NCBI GenBank assembly: GCA_035391225.1
Contig: DAOPKN010000001.1
Span: 1-64,000, forward strand
Direction: 5' to 3'
DNA from: DAOPKN01 sp035391225
GTDB lineage: Bacteria > Thermotogota > Thermotogae > MWEM01
DNA length: 64,000 nucleotides
Under the pieces are notes generated by a model. That model had not been told where the DNA came from, did not search any database, and saw only the letters and a list, made by a program, of their open reading frames with translations. Of the stretch, positions 50,763 to 57,789 are shown in pieces. The translations under genes were made by a program, and so were the position numbers. Within the stretch, counting starts at the first letter, position 1; every line of letters begins with the position of its first letter.

Positions 50763-53279
50763 TCATTCCACTTTCAGCCAGCGCTGAATGTCTTCCCGTG
50801 ATTGGGGATCAAGGGGAAGGCGGAGAATGTGGTCGGTACCTCGGGTGCTTTCCCCCATTGTGTCCGCTTCCCCGATCCCCAGGACGTTTAGCTTGTTGCC
50901 GTTCTCGTGCTTCTTGCGGAACTTCTCCACCCAAGATTGGAGGCTGGGGTTGGGAAGTTGGACAAGAAGAAGCTGGGCTTTCCCGTTTTGCACCCATGCC
51001 TTGGTTTGGGCAAGCGTCGTAGGGAAATGGCTTTCCACGTTGAATTGCAGCAAGAGGCCCGAAAGGATTTTTCGGACCAGCGTGTCCTCGTGCACGATGA
51101 GTGCACTTCGATGCGTTGTGGACCGGGTCGAAACGGATGTAGTGGCCACACCCGGAAGGGTTTCCTGGAGGAACAAGGCGAATTTCCGTGGGGTGAAGGG
51201 GCGAAGGAGGAAGTTTTGGAGTTGCAACCCGTGAAGGGGGGGGCGGGAAATTCCCATGGGGGGGAAAAGCCCGCACAACACCCCTGGGCTCTGCTTGGCC
51301 AACCATTCCAGGGTTTTGGCGTCTTCCGGCCGGCCACTTTCGTACAGGAAGCGATCTTCCAGAAGTACCAGGGGTTTCCCGGAAAAAGGGGTTTGCACGG
51401 AGGAAAGTTTGGTTTCCAGTTTTGCCGGGCTTGCGCAAAAGAAAACATTCCCATTCCAGTACGTGATCCAGTGCGAAAGAAGCGCGTTTTCCCAGGGATT
51501 GGAGTTCACGATGAAAAATGGTTGGCCTTGCAAATCCAGCGGGACTTCTGACCTTGGTTCTGCAACTTCAAAGCGGGTTGTGAACCAAAATTCCGAACCC
51601 TTTCCCACCTTGCTGCGCACTCCAATGCTCCCGGACATGTGCTCCACGATTTGCTTGCAAATTGCCAGCCCAAGCCCGGTTCCACCGTACTTCCGTGTGT
51701 GTGACGCGTCTTCCTGCGAAAAAGGCTGGAACAACCGGGGAAGGGTCGCGTTTTTGATTCCGATTCCGGTATCGCGCAAGGTAAAACGAAGGAAGCAATG
51801 TTTTGCCTGTTGTTCGAGTAACTTCACGGAAAGCTGGATCTCCCCCTTTTCCGTGAAACGCGTGGCATTGCCCAGAAGGTTGAGCAGCACCTGCCGCAAG
51901 CGGTTGGGGTCCCCGAGAATTTTGGCAGGGATTTGCGGATCGAAATTCAGCGAAAACACCACGGAGGGAGAAGAGGTTCGCGGAACGAAAAGAGAAAGGC
52001 TTTCTTCGACCAGTTGCTCCAGGTCGAACACCTCTGAGTGGAATTCCATCTTCCCCGCCTCGATGCGCGAAAAGTCCAGGATCTTGTCGATCACCGAGAG
52101 AAGGGCTTTCCCACTGGATTGGATCATTGACAGGTACTCCTTTTGTTCCTCCACCAGTGGGGTTTTTGCCAGAAGGTTCGCCATACCGATCACCCCGTTC
52201 AAGGGTGTCCGGATTTCATGGCTCATGTTCGCCAGGAATTGGCTCTTGGCTTCGCTGGCTCTTTGGGCTTTCCGCGCCATTTCCTGCGCGAACTGGTTGG
52301 TTTCCTTCAGGGCCTCGTACGATCCTTGGAGTTCCTCCTCTGCCCTCTTCCTTTCCGTGATATCCTGCACGAAAGCAAGGTAGCGGCTTTCGTTCAGCCG
52401 AACACCCTTGACCTGCCAGAAGCGCACCGAGCCGTTCTTGGCCACGAAACGGGTTTCCACGAGGGCTTCTCCCTTTTCGTGCAGTGCTTGGAAATGCTCT
52501 TTTGCCAGGGCATGATCATCTGGTAGCACAAGGCCAAAGAACGGCATTCCCAGAAGCTCCTCGCGGGAATACCCGGTGATCCTTTCTGCCTGGGGATTGA
52601 CATCGATGTATTGGCCTCGCTGATCCACCACGAAAATGCCGTAGGGTGCCATGTCCACGTAGTTTCGAAACCGGGCTTCGCTTTGTTGCAGTGCCTCCTG
52701 TGTCTTTTGGGTACTGAAGCGCCGCGTCATGATGAAGCCCAAAAGGGCAGTTGCAATGGGGTACACCACGATGACCGAAAGGCCCATGGAAGAATAGAAA
52801 CTGGCGGGATCGGGGAGTGCCAGCATGCACAGAAGCATGTCGACGTGAACGACCAGGCCGAAAAGGTACAGCTTCCACAAGGACAGGCTGCCCACCTCGC
52901 GACGGTAGAAGTAGCGAAATCCCAAGCCGATAGCCCCGGAGGTAAGGATGGTCAACACTCCTGGTAACGTTCCTCCTCCCCCGTTCACGAGCCGGAGAAT
53001 GGCCGTGAACAGCATGGCAATAGCCGTGGGAATGGCCCCGAAAAACAACCCGCTTATGCTCAACAGAACCGAGCGGGTGTCGAAGACAACCCCGGTTTGA
53101 AAGGAAACGGGGTTTAGCATCACGCCCAGGCCGATTCCTCCCAGCACGATGCCGAAAAGGAGTTGCCTTCCCACTGTTCGCGTGTGCCAACGTGGAAGGA
53201 TGGTGATCTCGTACAAGATTCCCATGGATAAAAGGAGGCCAGCGTTGTTCACCAACCCCACCAGGATGGAAAAATCCAT
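50763..53279 (-). CDS. Membrane hybrid kinase: 5TMR-LYT-PAS-HisKA-HATPase with two receiver-like domains lacking the Asp
   Basis: The protein has 838 residues. The N-terminus is a LytS-type 5TM sensor (GLVNNAGLLLSMGILYEI, DTRSVLLSISGLFFGAIPTAIA, RLVNGGGGTLPG). PAS occupies about 200-315, HisKA has His354 in NMSHEIRTPLNGVIG, and HATPase_c has YGGTGLGLAICKQIVEHMSG. Two alpha/beta domains (about 590-700 and 725-838) look like receivers but lack the phospho-acceptor. The first begins FFIVNSNPW and has LVLLEDRF where the Asp strand would be. The second begins ALIVHEDTLVRKIL and has LLLVQLPNP. They probably act as pseudo-receivers. ATG 53279 follows TTGGAGGTGCGC; the open frame beyond it covers the promoters. 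Confidence 0.9.
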   Translation of the reverse strand: MDFSILVGLVNNAGLLLSMGILYEITILPRWHTRTVGRQLLFGIVLGGIGLGVMLNPVSFQTGVVFDTRSVLLSISGLFFGAIPTAIAMLFTAILRLVNGGGGTLPGVLTILTSGAIGLGFRYFYRREVGSLSLWKLYLFGLVVHVDMLLCMLALPDPASFYSSMGLSVIVVYPIATALLGFIMTRRFSTQKTQEALQQSEARFRNYVDMAPYGIFVVDQRGQYIDVNPQAERITGYSREELLGMPFFGLVLPDDHALAKEHFQALHEKGEALVETRFVAKNGSVRFWQVKGVRLNESRYLAFVQDITERKRAEEELQGSYEALKETNQFAQEMARKAQRASEAKSQFLANMSHEIRTPLNGVIGMANLLAKTPLVEEQKEYLSMIQSSGKALLSVIDKILDFSRIEAGKMEFHSEVFDLEQLVEESLSLFVPRTSSPSVVFSLNFDPQIPAKILGDPNRLRQVLLNLLGNATRFTEKGEIQLSVKLLEQQAKHCFLRFTLRDTGIGIKNATLPRLFQPFSQEDASHTRKYGGTGLGLAICKQIVEHMSGSIGVRSKVGKGSEFWFTTRFEVAEPRSEVPLDLQGQPFFIVNSNPWENALLSHWITYWNGNVFFCASPAKLETKLSSVQTPFSGKPLVLLEDRFLYESGRPEDAKTLEWLAKQSPGVLCGLFPPMGISRPPLHGLQLQNFLLRPFTPRKFALFLQETLPGVATTSVSTRSTTHRSALIVHEDTLVRKILSGLLLQFNVESHFPTTLAQTKAWVQNGKAQLLLVQLPNPSLQSWVEKFRKKHENGNKLNVLGIGEADTMGESTRGTDHILRLPLDPQSREDIQRWLKVE

Positions 53280-53309
53280 GCGCACCTCCAAAAAAATAGC
53301 TACCGTGAA

Positions 53310-53318
53310 AGTATAACA
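53310..53318 (-). promoter_or_regulatory. Extended -10 (TGTTATACT) for the 5TMR-LYT hybrid kinase
   Basis: On the minus strand TGT precedes TATACT, 31 bases upstream of the ATG. It is 46 bases from the divergent CARF promoter. Confidence 0.5.
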
Positions 53319-53363
53319 TATACCCGAAACCCGGAGGTACTTTTCCATTTCTACCGTCTTGAA

Positions 53364-53372
53364 TGGTATAAT
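53364..53372 (+). promoter_or_regulatory. Extended -10 (TGGTATAAT) of the CARF operon
   Basis: TGG plus a perfect TATAAT, 35 bases upstream of the first start codon, giving a leader of about 28 bases. Confidence 0.6.
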
Positions 53373-53406
53373 CTTTTCGCACATCCATCACGGGGAGGGG
53401 AACGAA

Positions 53407-53847
53407 TTGACGGAACGTCTACTGATTACTCCGCTGGGAACGTCTCCCGGGGTGTTGTATACCCTGGTAAAGGTTTTGCAGCCCGATCGCATCTTCGTGG
53501 TTTCTTCCGCAAAGGCACTGGGGAGTTTGCCCGAAATTGCCCAAAGGTCGGGTTTTGACCTGAAAGGCATCGTTTCTTTTTTCTTCCAAGACCCTTTCAG
53601 TGGTTTCGAGGAAATGCCGGGCTTCTTGGAAGCACTCAAGAAGAACTGGCCCGACGCTGTCATGCCCGAAGTGATCGTGAACCTGGCGGGGGGAACTTCC
53701 TTCTTGCAATACGCGGTGGGAAAGGCTTCGGATTTTTGCGAACAAAAGAAAATCCCGGTGAAAAAGGTGTTTGCCGTTGACCGCCGGGAGTTCTCCCAAC
53801 AGCGAGAAGAACCTTACGTTGTGGGAGAAGTGATTCCAGTTCCGTGA
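53407..53847 (+). CDS. CARF-only protein, possible ring nuclease
   Basis: This 146-residue protein is a single Rossmann-like CARF domain. The first ligand loop is LLITPLGTSPGVLYTL (residues 5-20), the next strand is RIFVVSS, and the second ligand motif is VIVNLAGGTSFLQYAV (89-104). No effector domain follows. Stand-alone CARF proteins of this size include Crn1-type ring nucleases, which degrade cyclic oligoadenylate and switch off type III CRISPR effectors. Lys105-Lys120 region lysines could serve catalysis, but the assignment is inference. TTG 53407 follows GGGGAGGGGAACGAA. It lies nine bases upstream of a CARF-RelE-like effector gene. The two would sense and clear the same messenger. Confidence 0.8.
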   Translation: MTERLLITPLGTSPGVLYTLVKVLQPDRIFVVSSAKALGSLPEIAQRSGFDLKGIVSFFFQDPFSGFEEMPGFLEALKKNWPDAVMPEVIVNLAGGTSFLQYAVGKASDFCEQKKIPVKKVFAVDRREFSQQREEPYVVGEVIPVP

Positions 53848-53856
53848 GGTGATACA

Positions 53857-54903
53857 ATGGGGAAACGAAAAAGAATTTTCACCAACGTGGGAAACACGTT
53901 TTGGAGAAGCACCTTTGGTGGGGAGGATAGGCAGTTCGATTCTTCCCGGCTGGTGCAAGAAGCAGCGAAAATGACCCTGGAGGACTTGGAATGCAGGTCC
54001 CCGGAAGTGAACAGCCTGAGCCAGTTTGGCTTGGATGGAAGCGAAGAGCTGCTTTTCTTCTGCACCAACACACCGGATTCGCTGGCGTGCGGGGAGGCGT
54101 TGGTTTCCTTGTACCGGCAGGGAGAGTACCAGGTTTCGCTGGAAACCTTGGAACACTTCCACGATTCCGGTTCGTCCGATTCCTTCCGAAAAGGCGTCGC
54201 AGAGTACGTGAGCAAAATGATTTCGTACCTGGATAAGCCCGATTCCCGGTACGGCTTGGATACCTTCATCAACGTGACATCGGGTTTCCGATCCCTCGTG
54301 CCGTATGCAACCATCCTGGGCACGGTATTTCACGCCAGCGTTTTCTACCTCTACGAACGGCAGTCGAAGGTCCACGTGCTACCGCCGCTGCCCATTTCCT
54401 TCGATGATGGTGTTTTCCAGCAGAACGACCTGTTTTTCTTCCGGCTTTCCAACGACATGCTTCCGCGGAAAGAAGTGCAGGATGTCATCGGGTACCAAAA
54501 AATGATGGAGATGATGCCCGATTACCTGGTGGAAGAAGATGGGTTGGTGTATTTCTCGGAGTTGGGGCGCATCCTTTGGGGGAAGTTCAACGCCGAGAAC
54601 CCCGTTCTGTTCCTTTCCGACGAAGCGAAGAAAAGGCTCAAGAAAACCCCGGAGCTAAAGGAGCTGGTGGTGAAAGCCCTCAAGGGGGAGGGGCAGCCCG
54701 AGCATTCGTTGCACGAGTACAAGGGGAAGCTGCAGTGCTACAAGTTTGACCGGAAGTCCGTCCGGTTTTTCTACGAGACGCGCAACGGCTACCTGTACAT
54801 CGCGAAGATCCTGGACCACGACGAGTACGAGCGTTACATTTCCCAGGCAAAACCCAACGAGGAATTCCGTTGGAACCGCGAACGGATTCCCATGGAAGGG
54901 TAA
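53857..54903 (+). CDS. CARF-wHTH-RelE-like protein, candidate cOA-activated mRNA interferase (Cami1-like)
   Basis: The protein has 348 residues. Residues 1-185 are a CARF domain of the APE2256/Csx1 style: KRIFTNVGNTFWRSTF at the start and FINVTSGFRSLVPYATILG (137-155) then SVFYLYE. Residues 205-262 look like a winged helix (YLVEEDGLVYFSELGRILW, LSDEAKKRLKK). Residues 265-332 resemble a RelE/ParE toxin: helices ELKELVVKALKG, then strands KLQCYKF, SVRFFYETRNGYLYIAKILDH and DEYERYI. CARF-RelE proteins (Cami1) cleave ribosome-bound mRNA when type III CRISPR systems make cyclic oligoadenylate. RelE catalytic residues vary widely and I cannot name them. ATG 53857 follows GAGGTGATACA. No cas10, cas6 or array lies in the window. 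Confidence 0.78.
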   Translation: MGKRKRIFTNVGNTFWRSTFGGEDRQFDSSRLVQEAAKMTLEDLECRSPEVNSLSQFGLDGSEELLFFCTNTPDSLACGEALVSLYRQGEYQVSLETLEHFHDSGSSDSFRKGVAEYVSKMISYLDKPDSRYGLDTFINVTSGFRSLVPYATILGTVFHASVFYLYERQSKVHVLPPLPISFDDGVFQQNDLFFFRLSNDMLPRKEVQDVIGYQKMMEMMPDYLVEEDGLVYFSELGRILWGKFNAENPVLFLSDEAKKRLKKTPELKELVVKALKGEGQPEHSLHEYKGKLQCYKFDRKSVRFFYETRNGYLYIAKILDHDEYERYISQAKPNEEFRWNRERIPMEG

Positions 54904-54907
54904 GGCT

Positions 54908-55480
54908 TCATTCCCGGGGATGCTTTTTCAACGAAACGATGAGCATTTGGATCCTTGCAATCCCGTACGCGATAAACGCATCAGCGGCTGCGATGAATCC
55001 TACCAGCAAGAGAAACAGGGTGGAGTGATCCGTCTGTTCGAGGAAAAAAGGGAAAAAAGTAGTTAGCCACAAGAGCGAAGGAAGGATTGCCAACACGAGG
55101 GTTCGTCGCAAGCGGATGAATTTTTCCATCTTTGAGCGGTTGTCCGAGAAGATATCCGGGGTTTGGGAATTGGTTTGTTGCGTGCGGAAGCAGTGCCAGT
55201 TGGCGAAAGAATCGATGTATTCCCATCCCCCATCTGAGAAGAGGGCGGTGTATTCGGGGAAATCCTTCCCTCCCTGTACCCGGTAATCGAAGCAATAGGT
55301 GAAGTCTCCAGGGGTTCCCTTCACGAAACGGTACGTTCCAAACCCGAACTGGCTAAGGTGCCACCCTTCTTTGGACATTTTTTTTAACCATCGGGTTTCC
55401 CTTTGCTCATTCCAAGCGGTGAAAAAGCGGTGCACTGTTTTGCTGCTTTTGGATGTGTTCATGGGCATTTCCCCTTTCAT
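54908..55480 (-). CDS. DUF2812 membrane protein
   Basis: This 190-residue protein has the DUF2812 pattern: KKMSKEGWHLSQFGFGTYRF, FTYCFDYRV, FPEYTALFSDGGWEYID and NWHCFRT within residues 30-105. Two hydrophobic helices follow (LVLAILPSLLWLTTFFPFF and TLFLLLVGFIAAADAFIAYG). Such proteins are commonly encoded next to PadR regulators and are of unknown function, perhaps envelope-stress sensors. The ATG overlaps the PadR stop (ATGA) and is preceded by AGGGAGG. The 3' end is four bases from the convergent CARF-RelE gene. Confidence 0.9.
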   Translation of the reverse strand: MKGEMPMNTSKSSKTVHRFFTAWNEQRETRWLKKMSKEGWHLSQFGFGTYRFVKGTPGDFTYCFDYRVQGGKDFPEYTALFSDGGWEYIDSFANWHCFRTQQTNSQTPDIFSDNRSKMEKFIRLRRTLVLAILPSLLWLTTFFPFFLEQTDHSTLFLLLVGFIAAADAFIAYGIARIQMLIVSLKKHPRE

Positions 55481-55818
55481 TCTTGTTCCTCCCTTTCCAG
55501 GATTCCGGTTGCAACACTTGCCATCTGGGCGATGCGACGCGTCTCGATTTGAAGGATTTGTTTGCCTTCCTCAGATACTTGGTACACCTTCCGCCGGGGG
55601 TTTTCCGGATCTTCCCCCTGGAATGTGATGGCTCCAAGCTTCTCCAACTTGGACAGTGCACCGTACAGTGTTCCCGGTCCAAGGTTTACGCGCCCATCGC
55701 TCATCTCGGAGACCTTTTGCATGATACCGTACCCATGCAGTGGTTCCGTCAGGGCAAGGAGGATGAAGAAGGTGGTTTCGGTCAAGGGACAAAGGGATTG
55801 CAGTGCACGTTTTCCCAT
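55477..55818 (-). CDS. PadR-family transcriptional regulator
   Basis: This 113-residue regulator is nearly all winged helix: TTFFILLALTEPLHGYGIMQKV, then GRVNLGPGTLYGALSKLEKLGAI and RRKVYQVSEEGKQIL, all standard PadR landmarks. A short C-terminal helix would give the dimer interface. ATG 55818 follows AAGGAGG by seven bases; TTG 55824 is a less likely start. It is coupled to the DUF2812 gene. The intergenic region with the divergent kinase holds TATATCG half-sites, so it probably autoregulates and may control that kinase. Confidence 0.93.
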   Translation of the reverse strand: MGKRALQSLCPLTETTFFILLALTEPLHGYGIMQKVSEMSDGRVNLGPGTLYGALSKLEKLGAITFQGEDPENPRRKVYQVSEEGKQILQIETRRIAQMASVATGILEREEQE

Positions 55819-55838
55819 ACGCAAACCTCCTTGATGTA

Positions 55839-55845
55839 TATATCG
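55839..55845. promoter_or_regulatory. PadR-type half-site TATATCG
   Basis: A single TATATCG half-site 21 bases upstream of the PadR ATG. It matches the arms of the palindrome at 55869-55887. Confidence 0.35.
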
Positions 55846-55868
55846 ACATTCAATGCATCAGTGTGCGT

Positions 55869-55887
55869 TATATCGATATGCGATATA
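55869..55887. promoter_or_regulatory. PadR-type operator palindrome
   Basis: TATATCG and CGATATA form a perfect 7+5+7 inverted repeat. It overlaps the -10 of the divergent kinase gene (55884-55889). Confidence 0.6.
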
Positions 55888-55889
55888 AT
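55884..55889 (+). promoter_or_regulatory. -10 box of the PfkB kinase gene
   Basis: A perfect TATAAT, 46 bases before the ATG. It overlaps the PadR-type palindrome, which would allow direct repression. Confidence 0.5.
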
Positions 55890-55934
55890 ACCAGTTTTTT
55901 TTCCATCTGTCAAGCAGTGGAGAGAGGAGAAAAT

Positions 55935-56843
55935 ATGCTCGTTTGCCTGGGAGATTCGATGGTGGACCAGTTGGTATTCGTGAAGCATTTCCCGGAAGAA
56001 GGTGGGGAAGCAACAGCGCGCGGAGAAGTGCACGCGGGGGGGTCGGCCGCAAACACGGCCATGGTTCTTGCCAAGCTGCAGACCCATGTGGGGTTGATCT
56101 CGTCGTTGGGAAATGACCTGGAGGGGGATTTCTTGAAGGAGGTGTTCCAAAGAGTGGGTGTGGATACCCGCTTGCTGGAAACCACGCACATGAACACGGG
56201 CAAGATGGTGATCGTGGTTTCGCCGGGTGGTCAGCGTACGATGTTTAGCCTCCGCCCCCCGCGAAGCGTTCCCTTTGAGCAGCTCGAAAGCGTATGGCAG
56301 TCGATCAAGGGCAAGGCACATCTCCACGTATCCGGGTACGTGTTCCTTCGCGAAAAGGAAGCGGCATTTGCCCGGGAACTCGTGAAAAGGTGTAGCACAG
56401 AGGGTGGCCGCGTGAGCCTGGACCCGGGGGTAAGCCCGGTGAAAATGGTGCCGGGGAGGTTACGGGAGGTTTTGCCCTTCGTGGACTATTTCTTCCCCAA
56501 CGAAACGGAACTCCACCAGTTGGTTCCCGGCGAATCGAATGCGCCACGTGCTGCGCGTTTGCTGTTGCGGAAGGAAACGGGCACCATCGTTCTCAAAAGG
56601 GGAGAAAGAGGATGCAGTGTCTTTTCCCGGGACGGTGCGCAGGATTTCCCCCCGTCGCGCAGTGTGGTAGCAGAGAACACCACGGGGTGTGGCGATGCGT
56701 TTAACGCGGGGTTCTTGGCCGGGCTCGAGAAAGGTTTTTCCGTGGAAAATGCAGCGGAGCTGGCGAACCAATGCGGGGAGAAAGTCGCTTCTTCCAAGGT
56801 GTCCATCGATTTGCAGGATTTTTCTGCGCTCATTGCGGGGTGA
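55935..56843 (+). CDS. PfkB-family carbohydrate/nucleoside kinase
   Basis: This 302-residue ribokinase-fold enzyme starts at ATG 55935 after GAGAGGAG. The N-terminal substrate motif is AGGSAANTAMVLAKLQ near residue 36, and the C-terminal catalytic motif is ENTTGCGDAFNAGFLAG near 249-265, where the catalytic Asp is kept; the usual TGAGD reads TGCGD. FFPNETELHQL near 185 is the conserved N-x-x-E. The phosphate acceptor is probably a sugar, but neighbours do not identify it. It is transcribed divergently from padR, and its 3' end overlaps the convergent tocopherol-cyclase-like gene by 14 bp. Confidence 0.92.
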   Translation: MLVCLGDSMVDQLVFVKHFPEEGGEATARGEVHAGGSAANTAMVLAKLQTHVGLISSLGNDLEGDFLKEVFQRVGVDTRLLETTHMNTGKMVIVVSPGGQRTMFSLRPPRSVPFEQLESVWQSIKGKAHLHVSGYVFLREKEAAFARELVKRCSTEGGRVSLDPGVSPVKMVPGRLREVLPFVDYFFPNETELHQLVPGESNAPRAARLLLRKETGTIVLKRGERGCSVFSRDGAQDFPPSRSVVAENTTGCGDAFNAGFLAGLEKGFSVENAAELANQCGEKVASSKVSIDLQDFSALIAG

Positions 56844-57789
56844 GAGGCCCCACGTTCTCCAATCCCGCACACTTTCCTTCTTGATCGAACATCGTTCTCC
56901 CGTTTTGCAAGAAATGCACATGAATGGTGGATGCCAATGATTCGTTGATGCGTCCTTGCATGCTGCCACGCACCGGGGAAAGCAATTCGCTCCCGGGCTG
57001 CTTTTTGGCATGGATGCGTAATTGCGTTTTTGCTTTCTGGATTTGCACCTGGACCTCTTCTTCGCTTGGGAAAGAAACCGACAACGATGCACCGGTGTAC
57101 GTGGCAAAGCGATGTAGCTTTCCGTCCAGCAGAAAACCACACAAGAATCCCGTGAACCGGAACCCGATCCAAGGAATGGTGGCAATCGAAAGGAAAAGGG
57201 AGGTTCGCGGAAGGTCGAAGGAATTCGATTGCATCCAAACCCATGCTTTGGGAAAGGAACGTCCCCAATCCTTTTCGATGTATCCCCTTCCTCCCGTGAA
57301 ATCGTACGTCTTCCCGTTGATGTCCACTTCACCGGATAGCTCATGGTCCATGCTCACAACCCCGTGATTGCATTCCAGGAACGGGACGAAGGAAAAGGGC
57401 CCCATGACACCAGGAGAATACCAGGGTTGTGGCCACCCAAACAGGGGGCCAAAAGAAATTTTCCCGCGGATATGGTTGTATTGGCTTTGCAGATTGACTT
57501 CCAAGCCGTTTTCGTGGAAGTGGTTGGGCCCCACGAACACCGAAAAAACGCGGGGATCCGAGCGAAACATGGACATGTCAAAGGGAAAGAAATGGGAAGA
57601 TTCCTGTTCGCCGGAAAGGAACTGCACGAAAGCCCGTGGGGTTTCTCCCCTTTTTCCAAGGGACACCCCGGGAATGAAGGCAAAAGCATTCTGGTGTTGC
57701 TTGTCCACGATCTTGAAATACCATCCCTCGAAGAAATTGTGGTGTTTCCCCTTTCCGTGGTACAAGACGGTGTGGAAAAGCGGTGTCAC
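56830..57789 (-). CDS. Tocopherol-cyclase-like (lipocalin-type beta-barrel) protein
   Basis: This 319-residue protein starts at GTG 57789, overlapping the amylase stop (CAGTGA) behind GTAGGAGGCGAAG. Features of the tocopherol-cyclase-like family are FFEGWYFKIVDKQHQNAFAFIPG near residue 19, a GWPQPWYSPGVMGPFSF strand pair, and GRGYIEKDWGRSFPKAWVWMQSN near 180-200. Bacterial members occur in organisms without tocopherol and have no proven function. A role in binding or shaping a hydrophobic ligand is the most that can be inferred. No signal peptide is seen. It is coupled to the GH13 gene upstream. Confidence 0.85.
   Translation of the reverse strand: MTPLFHTVLYHGKGKHHNFFEGWYFKIVDKQHQNAFAFIPGVSLGKRGETPRAFVQFLSGEQESSHFFPFDMSMFRSDPRVFSVFVGPNHFHENGLEVNLQSQYNHIRGKISFGPLFGWPQPWYSPGVMGPFSFVPFLECNHGVVSMDHELSGEVDINGKTYDFTGGRGYIEKDWGRSFPKAWVWMQSNSFDLPRTSLFLSIATIPWIGFRFTGFLCGFLLDGKLHRFATYTGASLSVSFPSEEEVQVQIQKAKTQLRIHAKKQPGSELLSPVRGSMQGRINESLASTIHVHFLQNGRTMFDQEGKCAGLENVGPLTPQ

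Noticed and set aside
53407..53847. Reading the small CARF protein as a cas gene proof of a local CRISPR locus
   Set aside because: No Cas proteins or repeats occur on either side; neighbours are kinases and DUF2812/PadR.
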